From: Taenia hydatigena
Lineage: Eukaryota > Platyhelminthes > Cestoda > Cyclophyllidea > Taeniidae
Length of the DNA: 64,000 nucleotides
Assembly (NCBI GenBank): GCA_036345935.2
Contig: JADWOT020000004.1
Coordinates: forward strand, 6,172,168 to 6,236,167
Reading direction: 5' to 3'
In this document: positions 40,853 to 52,463 of the stretch, one piece after another
Layout of the letters: every line of letters starts with the position of its first letter
How positions within the stretch are numbered: the first letter of the stretch is position 1
Translations under genes and position numbers: made by a program
The notes under the pieces: model-generated
What the model saw: the letters and a program-made list of their open reading frames with translations, nothing else
Told to the model about the DNA's origin: nothing
Databases searched by the model: none

Positions 40853-42421
40853 GAAAAAAGAACTACAGTCATCTTACTACTTGGTTGTTTCTTTCAACCG
40901 TAGAAAGCTGTAATCGAAAGACCTATTTTAACATTGGAAAACAATTGCCCGCCTTTGACGTCAATAAGTAGTAGAAGCACAAATCCGTATCGGGCTTTGC
41001 AGCTTCCAGATTCTTACCTAAAGACATGATAAGACAAAGAACTGATTAACTCAAACAAAGAGAAGAATTGGCAGCCCACAGGCTTGGTCGGCAAGGAAAA
41101 ATTTGTGAGAACTGATGAGAATGAGTTCTTGTGCGTAAAACTTAACATGAAAAAAAAAACACTTCCAAAGAAATATTCACATTATTAACCAAATTATTCC
41201 CAATCTAAGATTTTAGTCGTCCTTATCAATAAGCAAATGAGTAGGCTTTCATTAAAGGGAAGTAGCACTACAAGAATTTCGCTATGGTTTAAGTAGTCAA
41301 ATAAAATATAGCGATTGTTCGTTTGTTTTAATTTTAAAGCGACCAATATAACTTTGACTATTTAAGAATCGAAATTCTTCGCTGTTGAATCCATGGGGTG
41401 CTACTCAATTTAGAAAGTAGTGAATTGTAGCGGTATAAAAGTGATTTGCTTTGTCTCAATTTAAGAACGGCTTGTATGTATGCCATACAGTTCGTGAAAC
41501 TGAAATGTGAAGAGAAATATCTGTTTTACTTTTAATTCTCTCAGGCTTACTCAAATTGTACAAAAAACCCAAAAAGTGGCTGGAGAATCATGAATGGCTT
41601 GCCTTGAGCCATATGGTTAACTGCGCTTTTTATGAAAAGAATAAAAGTACTTTTCAAGTAGGAGCGTAGCGTCTTGGCCTTATCAGCAGTCTTCGGTGTG
41701 TCCTATTATGCTGACAGGAAAGGTGCAAGCTTTTGCGATGCTAATAGCATCAAATAAACTCAATCGAGAAGAATAGGTCATTTTCTGTTAATTACATGCA
41801 GCACCCAGCGATATCAAGTGGAAGGTACCTGCTAAATATGGACTTATTCCTTTGACCGAATTGGACTATCACCCAAATTCTGCTAACTTTTTAGAGAATG
41901 CGAAAAAAATTGGGGAATTAAAACCAATCTACGGTATAGTATGCCGCTTACAAAGTTTATAGAAGCATTGTCACAGACGTTGGAAGTTGGACCCATGGGA
42001 GAATTGAGAGAGGCGGTTCAGGGGAGCCCAGAACAATCCTCACAAGGGCTGCCAAACGCTTAAAGAACACCCACCTTATTTGTGCATATTCGCACATTCG
42101 TTTCTCCTTAAGTGAATTATCAAGAAATCTCACGAAGTAGTAAGTAATAATTATAAACCTCCGCCCTCTATTATAGTCTTTGTCTTAAGGTTTGACTTTG
42201 GACCACCGTTTGTCTAAGTTAAAACACGTTTTTACAGCATATTTCAATATTTAGCTATGCAAATACAAGATTAGCTTTCCATTAGTAATAATAATTATAG
42301 CAAATTTTAAGGATAAAGACAATTTACCAGTATTACGAGTGGTTTTAAAATCGTGGTTGCACGCACTAATGCGGTAATCTACGCTTTTATTTTGCCCTCA
42401 TGTCGAACTGAATTCAGGTGA
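40853..42421. other. AT-rich spacer
   Basis: No open frame of note and no recognised element between the left TRIM-like copy and the gag-like ORF. Confidence 0.5.
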
Positions 42422-43144
42422 AGCGCGTTTCTGAAAAGTTTGCCCTCCTCATCAGTCGTTGGCGAAGTGGAATCCATCGCAATGTATGAAGACTCTTCTA
42501 ACTCTTCCATCTTGGTGGAAAACGTCGAAGGCAAAACAGTACTAATCAATCGCTATAATCGAGGCCAGAAAATTGCAAATTGGTTGTTCTATGCTAAAAC
42601 TCGTCTTCTTTATCCGGGCGTTGAGAATCCAGTGAAGGAGCTAATTAATGCCCTGTCTGACGACGCTCGCAATTTCGCCATAGCAGCTGGGTTGGATGTC
42701 AACGCCAGTTTTGACACAGTTTTTAATAAGCTGATCGAAATATTCCGATTTGAGGGGCGAAACCCCACCATATGGACTCTCTTCTCTAAGCGCCTTTGCG
42801 ACGGTATGTCAGCGGAATTTCTAGCCGAGGATATTCGCAATATGACAGTGGAGATCTTCAATCGGAATGATAAGGAGGAACTTATTCGACAAACAGCATT
42901 GGAGGCATTTTTAAATGCTCTAAAACCCAGTTTAGCCAAAATTATTCTGCAGGCACATCCTTCCAGCATTGATCAAGCCCTAGCCATGCTACCAACAGCG
43001 AGAAGGCTTCTAGTTGCCCAAACATCACCTCAAATCCCAACTCCACCCAAGATTCTTCTCTCTTCCAAACTGTATGAATGTTTACTCAGGAATGGGAAAT
43101 CTCAGCACAGTAAGCTCTTTCCATCTCTTTATCCTTATCATTAG
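42422..43144 (+). CDS. Isolated retrotransposon gag-like ORF
   Basis: Open frame from 42422 after a TGA at 42419. The first ATG is at 42482, giving about 220 residues to the stop at 43142-43144. The body looks like the helical capsid region of an LTR-retrotransposon Gag: WLFYAKTRLL near the start, ELINALSDDARNFAI, a central LFSKRLCDGMSAEFLAEDIR, then RQTALEAFLNALKPSLAKII and IDQALAML. I see no CCHC zinc knuckle, protease or reverse transcriptase downstream on this strand. A 35-nt GT-AG segment (43110-43144) could be a mini-intron extending the frame by 18 residues to a stop at 43199-43201. It may be a fragment of a Ty3-like element or a domesticated gag gene; the intact frame over about 230 codons makes domestication worth considering. 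The family call is by pattern only. Confidence 0.5.
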   Translation, partial: SAFLKSLPSSSVVGEVESIAMYEDSSNSSILVENVEGKTVLINRYNRGQKIANWLFYAKTRLLYPGVENPVKELINALSDDARNFAIAAGLDVNASFDTVFNKLIEIFRFEGRNPTIWTLFSKRLCDGMSAEFLAEDIRNMTVEIFNRNDKEELIRQTALEAFLNALKPSLAKIILQAHPSSIDQALAMLPTARRLLVAQTSPQIPTPPKILLSSKLYECLLRNGKSQHSKLFPSLYPYH

Positions 43145-43201
43145 AGGGGTCTGCCGCCAGGTTTATAGGTAGTGTAAAGATCTGTGAGACAGGCGGTTGA
43201 G

Positions 43202-43944
43202 TTGGCACAATCGGGGCACTTCCCTGCCAATAATGAGAAGGCAACATTTGCATCCTCTAGTTTTGGTGTTTGGCAGGGCAATTGCCCTACTCTGGCACCT
43301 ATGCGGTTACCCAAGTCCTTAATTAAACTGGTGCAGCAAGAGGTTAGAGTAGGAATCACTGGCGGAGAACAGCTCCGGATGCGGTGAGATGAGGTCAAAG
43401 TTCATCCCCTAAATATGAATGTACTGGCAAAGCTGCTTTAGTAATTAGATTGAGTGAGTTGGCAGTATCGAAGCTTTACGTGGCAATGACTAGCGGGAGT
43501 TAATAAGTTTAGCTACTTTTATTCAACGAAGTAGATTTTCATAGCGTAAGTCATTCAGTTTGATATTTTTGTATGTTGTAGAACCCACACCAGAGGAGAT
43601 GCTTGAGGAATATAAGTTCGACTAAAAAGTGCGTCCTTGTGTGTGGTTGGATTGTCTCGAGCATCTTAACAACAATGTCGCTTGAATAAAAGTCTTGGGT
43701 TTCCCAATCTCTCCTGTTAATAATTAGGGATTAGGAGGTTCTCTCGTTGGCCAGCTAAATGTACCTCTTTTAAGCATTGGTTACCCTCGAGTTCGAGTTG
43801 AGGTGCGCCAGGAGTCAACACTAAAGTGGACAAGGCTTCACGTCGCCAGGCTGGAGACGGTCTGGCGAGGGACAGAAAAGGCAGACGTAACAGACAAGGG
43901 ACTTGAGTAGGTAGATTACAGCCTCCAAGACCTTGCTAGTCATA
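43202..43944. other. Spacer between gag-like ORF and Cys/Gly-rich gene B
   Basis: No retroviral-type protease or polymerase frame follows the gag-like ORF. Short frames on both strands are unrecognised. Confidence 0.45.
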
Positions 43945-44126
43945 TTTATTTCCTGTCAGACCATGTGGCCCAACAAATTAACCAGACAGCCAACTCAACA
44001 AGTGGATTAATCAAGCCAGCTTCTTGCTTATGGCTCTAAAAAGGTAAGAAGAAGAAGGAGAAGAGGAGGAGGAGAAAGCTAAGTTTGTATTTTTGTTGCA
44101 AAATGAAAGAAATGCGCAGTTCTGAC

Positions 44127-44674
44127 CTAGCAACAGCAGTGACCACATCTGCAACCACAGCAACCGCCACAGTCGCCACCACAGCAACCACCGTGGCAAC
44201 TGCCACAGCAGCATCCACCACAACCGCAACCGCACCAGTTGTGATCGAAGCAGCCACAACAGGGTCCACAGCAAATGCAAGGACAGCTGCAAAATAGGGC
44301 GAAAAGGCTGTTGATGGTCACAGTCTTCAGGTTGTATTGAGGTGTACATTTAAATTGCCTCCTTCTAGGCCATAAGAATCAGACGCCAACCAATTTTAAA
44401 GTGCTTTTTTTTTCTTCTAAACTACAGTTTTTACATGCTTTTTCGCTGATCCAGGCGTGAAGTGAGACATTTGCCTCGATATGACGAACATCTAGTTGCA
44501 GTTTTGAAGTCCATCGGGTCACCGCAAAGGTTCAACTGTGGCAAAACTTCATTTAAACATCATCATTAAGGCAAAAAATGCAGAGTAGGTTAAAGATAAA
44601 TGAAAAGTGGAAGAAGTGTCCAAGAGGGACTGATTGCCAACCTACCCATTCCAATATCCACCACAGCAGGTCAT
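44127..44674 (-). CDS. Small Cys/Gly-rich protein B (62 aa, two exons)
   Basis: Minus strand. Exon 1 is 44674-44646 (29 nt) and exon 2 is 44286-44127. The acceptor is a T-rich tract ending GCAG. Joined in phase they give 62 residues starting MTCCGGYWNG and ending in a Cys triplet. About 26 of 62 residues are Cys, arranged as CC, CGC and GGCC blocks around the core FDHNWCGCG. It is a clear paralogue of the gene at 37384-37964: same intron position and phase, same TATAAGTAG promoter motif (44743-44752). A TTTATT (AATAAA on the minus strand) at 43945-43950 may be its poly(A) signal. With so many thiols it could bind metal or form cross-linked structural material; this is inference only. The Thr/Ala-rich frame on the plus strand is an antisense artefact. 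Confidence 0.7.
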
Positions 44675-44742
44675 TGTTTTGAAGGTGGGTTGTTCGCTTT
44701 ATTCGTTTTCTAAACAATCAAGAAAAAATCAGTCTGTTTGGG

Positions 44743-44752
44743 CTACTTATAC
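44743..44752 (-). promoter_or_regulatory. TATA box of Cys/Gly-rich gene B
   Basis: The minus strand reads GTATAAGTAG about 70 nt upstream of the start codon at 44674, matching the box of gene A exactly. Confidence 0.55.
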
Positions 44753-47054
44753 TCTGTCGGCATTCCCATCGAAAAAGTCTAAACGCGCAGATTGTGGTCA
44801 GTTCGAATCGCGAGTTTGACCTCCTACTGTCCAGCAGCGACGCATCGGCAAAGAATTGCGCAAATTGGACGCTGAGACCTTCAACTTTCCCATTTTGACA
44901 TTTTTATGCCGATAATTATTTAGTCGCAAAATATTTTCTTTGGAAAAAGGTCTCCTAGAATAGCCAATCATCAGAGGAAGTCTTCAAGGCGGGCTTGAGA
45001 CCTTTCGAGGACGGTAGAGTAGGTGCTTTGAAGGCTCCTAGTGAGAAAGTTACTCGTTAGTTAGTTAAAAACCATAAATAAAAACCAAGACGGTAGTGGC
45101 ATTAATGATCTACTTGGCATCTTGGATCACTCAAATTGTGCTACCGATCCGCGACAGGATCCTCAGCGCAGGCTTTCTGTCTCTCAGCTCTTTAGTATGC
45201 AGCTAGCAAACAATTTTCCCCTTCGATGGATTTTGCTAAGGCTCTGGAGATAACTCGAATTGCCCTAGTAAAAGCACTGGGAAGATGCATTCAGTGCCAT
45301 TAAAGAATAGCCAGCAAGATAGCTTAAATGATAGAGCTAAAAGGGCAAATTTTTGTCACAAGCCCCCGACAGAGCTGCGACATCATAAAATAACGCAGCC
45401 CACGAAGACCTCAAAGAAAGGTGCATCGCATTTGCTTCGAAGGCAACTAGTTACATTGTATGCCATCATTTTAACAGTGGTCTTGCAAAAAACCATATTC
45501 CTAATTCTACCACTTAGAACTGTGTTCTGTTCTGCTAAAAGTAGGCGCATCATTCCTCCCATGCGAAAGTATCATATAACGTAGTCTATGGCACGATTCA
45601 GTATAAATTAAAATAGACTCATTAAGGCTGAGGTAGAAGATTTATCACAAAGAAACTCACTTTTACACTTTAGGTAGCAAAGGTACTCGTCAATTTTGTT
45701 GTAGAAAACAGATCAAACTGCACAAAGTCTTTTAAATTGCCATTCGCATACGTCCTTACCCTTGGCACTACTGATTCTAGCTCAAATTCGGGTTTCCTAA
45801 TGCATGCGAACTAATGATTCCATAGAGTTGAAAGAAGACTAATGAGGAAAAGAATCTAATTCTTCTCATATTCTTTCTTCCTTGCCCTGTCTTCTCTCTC
45901 TCAATCACATCCCAAAGTGGCTTTGTGCTCCAATAAGAGAAGTGAGATTTAAGGTGTCGCATTGACTTGAAAGCATTGGACTCTTTTCCATCTTATCGAC
46001 CACTGCTGCACGCTTCTGAGGTAGAAGCTACTCGTCTTAATTACTTGGACTTTGGTGAGCACATAATTACCTCCCTGACCCAACGAGTGTGTATATAGGG
46101 CGAAGGCGATTACTTGAGAATTAAGAGTGTCAGGTGGCTGGGTTAGAATACAAAAGTCAGTTTCTCCGAAAGTGCGTCACTTTTAAAGAAATTCTTAAAG
46201 AAAATAAAAACTTATTTGAATAGCATGTTCTAATTAAAAGTACACCAGTTAATTAAATTACAAATGAATGCACTCGTTTTACCACGTCCTAGCATTTAGT
46301 GTCTGCTGCTGTCATGTATTTCAAAGACTCTATACAAAACGGACGGAGTAACCCTGATTTGTGGAACATTCAAGTTTCGAAAACTTTTAGCAGTGTTTAT
46401 CTAGGCTTTGTAAGGCGAAGATCCCAAAATTTTTGGACAATCGCAGAAGCCCTAAGAGATTAGCTCACTTCAACTCCTCAAAAGCCTTCTACAAGCACTA
46501 GAAAGCATTTTGCATGTGTCAACTAAGCATGTAAACGATCCATGCCTAAAACGTTACGAAATTTATCGGTTGCGTGCTCTCGTACAGTCTTTTGTAAATC
46601 AGACCCAACAGCCAACTATAAATTTATCTTTGTTTATGGAGACCACAAACCACTATCATAAGCTCTCGACGTTGCCTATCAAAGACATGTGATAATTTTT
46701 AGAAAAGCGCGAGGATCTCAATGCTTGACTACTCAAGTTGTATTTTAGATGATTGCCAACCTCCTTTGCACATGCTTTTATGCAATTTTTTTGAACCCGA
46801 GCACAAGTAAACGCTGCCATCGCAACCCACTCACCGACGGTCATTCGAAATGCACATAAAGAATCTAAATTATTCTTGCCTAAACTACATCCAATTTCTA
46901 CTGTATCTTCTAAATTCCACCTACAAATTTATGCTTAAACTAGACTTGCTTGTGATCTCGCAAAAAAAATCTGCAATTTTGTACATGTCACAAAAGTTCC
47001 GTGCTAAACGGAAATCATTAAACAATTAAGTAGTTTTTAAAATTAGGTGGTAAG
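44753..47054. other. Intergenic, nothing recognised
   Basis: 2.3 kb upstream of Cys/Gly-rich gene B and beyond the 3' end of the lysine-rich gene. The longest frame (99 codons at 45285-45584) has no recognisable features. Confidence 0.5.
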
Positions 47055-47345
47055 TTTATTAACAGGCAGTCATTCTTTGAAGCAATATTGTGCGGCCGAG
47101 TAGATGGTTTGTAAATTATCTCGTAATTTATGCTTTGATGGATCTTGCATATAGTTGAACTCGTCGTTTTGGCTCGCCAATCCATAAAACTTCCGCACGG
47201 GACGTAAAATGGCTCGCAAAAAATCCATCAACTACATAAAAGTAACCTCATGTATATCACCCGCTCCTCATTTCCAAAAAATCCGCAGGAATGCGGGAAG
47301 CATGGTAACATGTAGCTTTATGCAAAAAGACCTAAGCAAATACTC

Positions 47346-50300
47346 CTAAACTGGACGTCGCTTCTTTGGTTTTGGCTTTGCCGAGTGCTCTGCAATGGCA
47401 ACCTTCAGCTTTGCAACGGAAGAAGCCTGATAGCTCATCTTCCTATCGTCATCGCCATCTGCGACAGCAATAAGGATGTCTACCATTTTATTCTGTGCTG
47501 TTCCATCAGATCTCATTTTATTTTTCGCTGTTTCCTGCTCTGTCAGTTTGTTTATCCCTTCGGGTACTGGTCCGACTTCCGGTAACGATCCCAGGGATAT
47601 TGTCTCGATAACTTCAGCTTCAAAATCATCCTCCTTATCAGCACTTAGACTGCTTATTTCCGGCGTGGAGCCCTCTATGCTGGCCTCCTTCACCTCGTCC
47701 GATTGGTCCATAGCAGGACGTGGTTTCGGTTCTGGGTGCTGCAAACCGATTCGATGAAGCCAGTCACAGCAGCTCAGATCAACTTTGCCAGCCATGGCTT
47801 CGAGGGAGTGATTGAGTTGGCGCATACAGATCTCTGAATGTGGCCGTTTTGATGGTCTGTCATCCAGATTCGTACGTTCTTCTAAAACCAAAATGATATT
47901 TTTACTTATTACTATTAAGTAGACATTTTAATTATCCCTATTGTCGACATTTTGCAACCGGCCACAGCCGACTGCGATTATTACCGGCAATAACTAACTC
48001 TTGTTATTTAAGAAAGCCGGTAAAAGATTACTTCAATGCAAAGTATGTATGATGAAGCATTTGTTGCTATGGGCAAAGGGGAGGAAAATAAGCACTCCAA
48101 TCCTAATACTGAAGATAGAAAGAAGGGGGGAAATTGTGTTTACGAATAGCAACAAGGTGCAAGATGTCTGAGGTGTCTTACACATTTTCAAAAGCTTTTT
48201 ACAATTGCCAAAGTTGAAAAATAAATGAAATAAATAAATAAGCTTTTTGGTAAATGTTTTACCTCCGGATAGCTTAAATATATACTATTTCTTGGAGCGC
48301 CTTTAACTCAACAGTGCTTTTTATTCAGGCAGAATAATCGACTTGTGTTATTTTCCATTTTTGAATCCTAGGCGACCTTTAACTGCAAGACTTTTTCTGG
48401 TTCAAATGATTGTAAGGGCAATACGCTAAAATTTGTTATAAATTTAAGAATTAATTAAGTTAAATTCTTTTTTTGGATTTTAACTTCCAATCACTAATTT
48501 TGGAGAGAGTGGTTTCGACGAGATTCTATTTCTATTCAACACTGTCGACCCATCATTCGTCAAGCTGCTGTGGCATGAATGAGGCAGTAGATCGGCTGGT
48601 TGTCCAGCTCTCGGTTTTTGACGCAGGGACCTCTTAAGCGGTCCCGCATTTGCGCCTTTGTCGAGTGAGTTGGCCTCCGGGCCATTCCAGCAACCTCAAG
48701 CCCCAATTTGCGCCCTTTTTTTACTTCAAGAAGGTCTCATGACTCTAGCATAAGGCAAGCGCTTACTTATCTCAGAATGATAATAGCGGGGAGAGAGGAA
48801 AGAGTTGAAACGGGCATCCCTAGGGGTTCCCACTGCGTGGCACCTCTCAAAGTGTCTAGTCTCCAAATTTTCTATCCAGAGAGACTATGATTACCCAGTG
48901 TGATTTTTAAAAATGCTTGTCTACCGAAGAAAACAAATGTCTTGTGTGAAAAAAAAATTAATTTGTCAAATCATTCTGGGGATGAACGGACAAAGGCCCA
49001 AGACCTCCGCAATGCTTGCAATCCAAGTGACGAGCAAATTGCCGTTCCTGTTTAGTAAAGTAGAATGCAGCTAACATCCTTACATTAAGCTCTTTAAGCC
49101 CTTTAACTAAAATTCTTTTTAAAAATTAATTTTAAAATAATGCAAGATCCTTTGCTTGCATCCTAAAAGGAACTTTATCGTTGAAATTTTCCAACTTTTT
49201 GTGCACCCTCTGATAAAAATGAAATGCCTAACTAGAGGCTTTTGCTTCTAGCCCCTATGGCATTGTTTTTTTTTTGCTGGACTGCATATTTGGCGTTTAG
49301 TCAGGCTATGCTTTTCTTGCTTTTTTTGTCAAAACGAAACATTGAGCCTTAGACTATCAATCTTGTAATGAACACGGAAGTCGTAAATTAAAGACAAAGA
49401 CATGCAACAGAAGTGGAGATTTTCGAGAGCTAAAAAAAAGACTTCATTTTTAGGCAAAATAAGAAAAAAAATCAAGCAATCAGCTGTAAGCAAGTTTGTT
49501 AAATCCCTTTTGTTTAGCGAGAAGACAATGCGAGAAGGTAGGTGTGTAAAAAAAATTGGAAGCGAGATCTTTGGCACAATCCTTATACTTAACATTTTTT
49601 TTGAAGTGGAAGACATTCTGTCCTCTCCAACTTGCTGTTGGACCGGATGGCGAGGCAAATTCTACACTTTGATACTCTTAGCTCAGCAGACACTTTAATC
49701 ACCTCGCGGCCTCCCGTGACACCTCCAGGTGTCCCAGCTACGCCACTGCCCACATCCCACCGGCTGCATTAGTACTTATAACTCGTGTTAAAATCCTCCA
49801 GAGGCGCACGAAAGTGCATAACAATGCAACGCTGATCGGGCGAATTTCGGTGTCTCCGCCGGCTATCGATCCATTGACAGTCGGATGGAGCAAGCGAAGG
49901 TTATTGGCTAGCACATGATCAATAAATCGCGTAGATCTCTTACTCTTGGATCATCATATGTCAGTGATAGGTGGAGCTTGGCACGGCTCCAACATGGTCG
50001 CCCATGCGCTGCCATAGGCAAATGCCAAGTCAACTGTGTCTGAGGTCAATCGAGGGGCGCGAGTGCCAATCAAAGAGTCGGTCTTGGAAGAACGCCATAA
50101 AAGCGGCGCCTCCACAATTTTACATACTTAACATGGCTAAAACAACCTCTGTAAAAGCGAAGTATTTGGCAGATCTACTGATTACTACACCCATAGCCGA
50201 GACGCTTCGTGAAGCAAGCAGTCTGGCAATATTATTGCACACTTTTCTAAATGGAAAAGTTATTTAAAAAGTAATATTAGGTGTTTGGGGAGAATGAGTG

Positions 50301-51445
50301 GTAAGAGCGCTCCTAAAAGGGTTTATATTAAAGATTGTATTGAACTTCTAGCAGTAGGACATGGAAAACACCTCCCCTAGATGGAATCGTAGGAGTCTTA
50401 TTTAAGAAGGACTTGAAGCACGCAATTTTCACTACTCAGACTCATCACTCCCAAGCCCCTCTGTGGGGTGGTTGAATACAAAGAAGGTAGCCCTCAATTC
50501 CAGGCAGAAATGAAAAACCTTTTGAATGGAAAGGGAAGAACGCCGACTACCATCTCAAACAAGCAAACGTAATCAAGACTAAATGTTTCCTTGAGACGCA
50601 AAACTTTAATTCAAAGCAATAACTTCTAAATAGCACCTTTTTAAGCTTGAAATTTTTAGGGAGATTTTGATACTTTTAAAGAAGTTGGTATGACTCTGGT
50701 AGGCGATAAAATGACAGAAATGACAAGGAACATCGAAAGAAGCCATCTACATGAGAATGTACTGCAAGATGCTCCTTTTTTTTCACCTTTTAGACGCTAA
50801 AAGAGTCTCTAAATGACAGGAGTAGTCGATGCTCTGGAAAACCACTAACTGCACATCCAAGATGGCATATTTTGGAGTTTGCAATCAATAAAACAATCTG
50901 AGTATGTGAGTGAAGGTGCTAAAAGCATGGATAAGGCTAGTAAATTCCCTAGCCATGGAATAAGTCAGGTTTTCAGCACTCTCTTGCTCGGCACCATGAA
51001 GTGCGCATCTTTTTCCACCAAGGGGTAACGCCCTTTAGATAAAATCGGTGCTTTAAGAACCAACTAAATCAAATTCACATCAAAATTTAGCAATTTTGTG
51101 AGTCGGCTGCTTCTACTTGAAGGCTGCATTGGTCGCACTTCCAGAAAAAAGGACCTGCCTTTGACGGAAAGTACAAATAACGTTTAACAAGGGAGCGAGG
51201 TGTGTCTTTTGGCCCTAGAGGCCTAACATGAAAGTATCAGGCTGTCAAAGGGGTGCAAATAGGCACATAAAAGGCGACTAACCGTCAGCTGTTATACTTT
51301 GAATCCACTGAAGCACACATTGATTCGCCTTGTCGGCCACCTTCAAGTCCGCCTCTGGCCCCTGCGCCTCACCATTTTGGCCCGTCCACGTCTCCTTGTC
51401 CACCCTTTTGCTCTTGTGTTTACGCTTGGAGAGTTCGGCTCCCAT
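47346..51445 (-). CDS. Predicted two-exon protein, N-myristoylation-like start, Lys-rich ends
   Basis: Minus strand. Exon 1 is 51445-51283, ending in a good GTTAGT donor. Exon 2 is 47881-47346, preceded by a T-rich acceptor ending TTTTAG. Both sides are phase 1, and the joined frame gives 232 residues. The start MGAELSKRKHKSKR fits the MGxxxS N-myristoylation pattern followed by a basic cluster, a usual membrane-anchor arrangement. The middle is acidic and Ser/Glu-rich, and the C-terminus is a basic KPKPKKRRPV that could also be a nuclear-localisation-type signal. A short Cys/Trp-containing stretch (LSCCDWLHRIGL) is the most structured-looking part. I recognise no family. Support is the length of the exon 2 frame (178 codons), the matching phases and a coherent composition; the 3.4 kb intron makes the link between the two exons an inference. 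A TTTATT at 47055-47060 could be its poly(A) signal. Confidence 0.5.
49738..50094 (-). pseudogene. Degenerate coding relic, probably element-derived
   Basis: Minus-strand frame of about 118 codons broken only by two adjacent TGA codons at 49956-49951. Before them it reads a segment with SDTVDLAFAYGSAW, after them a segment with FIDHVLANNLRLLHP and GGDTEIRPI. Base composition is more GC-rich than its surroundings. It lies in the intron of the minus-strand two-exon gene. I do not recognise the protein; sequences of this type are often pieces of repeated elements or processed copies. Confidence 0.3.
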
Positions 51446-52389
51446 GGCTCCACGCTGTTGGTCCGCTCCGTCAAGGTGCCTGGCAAAACTGTGATCGCTC
51501 CGATCCCCGACATATGCTAATGCAACTCGGCGATTGCTCTGTTGTTGTGTGGTTGTTGCTAGAGGCAACATACACTGTGAACACACGCATACTGGAGCCG
51601 GAATCGGGAACGGGTGGTGTACGGTGCGTTTTAGTTCAAAATGCTGGAAATTATAGCTTTCTTATTAGGTTATCCCTTCATCGCTCCATTAAATTGGGAA
51701 AAAGGTTTGACTCTAGAGGATCGATTAGTAAAGTTTCAATTTTAACGTGCCTAAGAAATGAATTACCAAATCAACAAGAGCAGAGTTTACAAAAATGCTT
51801 AAATTCTTAATTATTTGCATGAATGGTGCTAAAAAAGAAGAGTATTTATAGACGTATTTTGGAGACCATGGAGCTGAGAGCAATTATGAAGACAGAGCGC
51901 TAAATGCCCACGCAATTAAAGCCTCAGTGATTTCCACGGAGTCTCCAAGACGCTCTGCTTATTTATGAAACCACAAATCACCACGATGCGAAAGGACTTC
52001 CAAGAATTGAACGCCTCCATAAAAGGGTGCTGAACCGGAATTGGGAGGGCCAATCGGTGACAACAAAACAAGCCTTTATACTCCCAAATAACAAACGATA
52101 ATAGAATGAGATGTCTTGACGTTATCATTCTGCAATAACTTGTTTCGTCGCGTTTTTAACTATGCAAGTGATCACGGACGCACTGATTGCGCATCCGCTC
52201 TGCTGCATAGACTTCAAAACGTGCCTTTGTCCTCTTAGTCCCTATGTGGCTTATGGCTGTCACAGCAAAGACACGTGGTGCTACAAATTAGTGCCCGTGG
52301 CGAAAAATTCCACTATCTGACGCGTAATAATGTCCTACTATGCATGAAAGCGTACAACTGCAGCATTTGTAGAACACCAGCTTATTAAG
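51446..52389. other. Spacer upstream of the lysine-rich gene
   Basis: Expected to hold the promoter of the minus-strand two-exon gene; no clear TATA or other motif seen. The frame of exon 1 stays open about 47 codons upstream of the chosen ATG, so a longer N-terminus is possible. Confidence 0.4.
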
Positions 52390-52431
52390 CCTCCTGGCCA
52401 TGCCAGCAGCTTATTTCCCTCTGCCCGTTGA

Positions 52432-52463
<32 letters not shown>

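Noticed and set aside
44085..44297. Plus-strand Thr/Ala-rich ORF
   Set aside because: Antisense shadow of the Cys/Gly-rich exon 2: its repeated composition comes from the complementary Cys and Gly codons.
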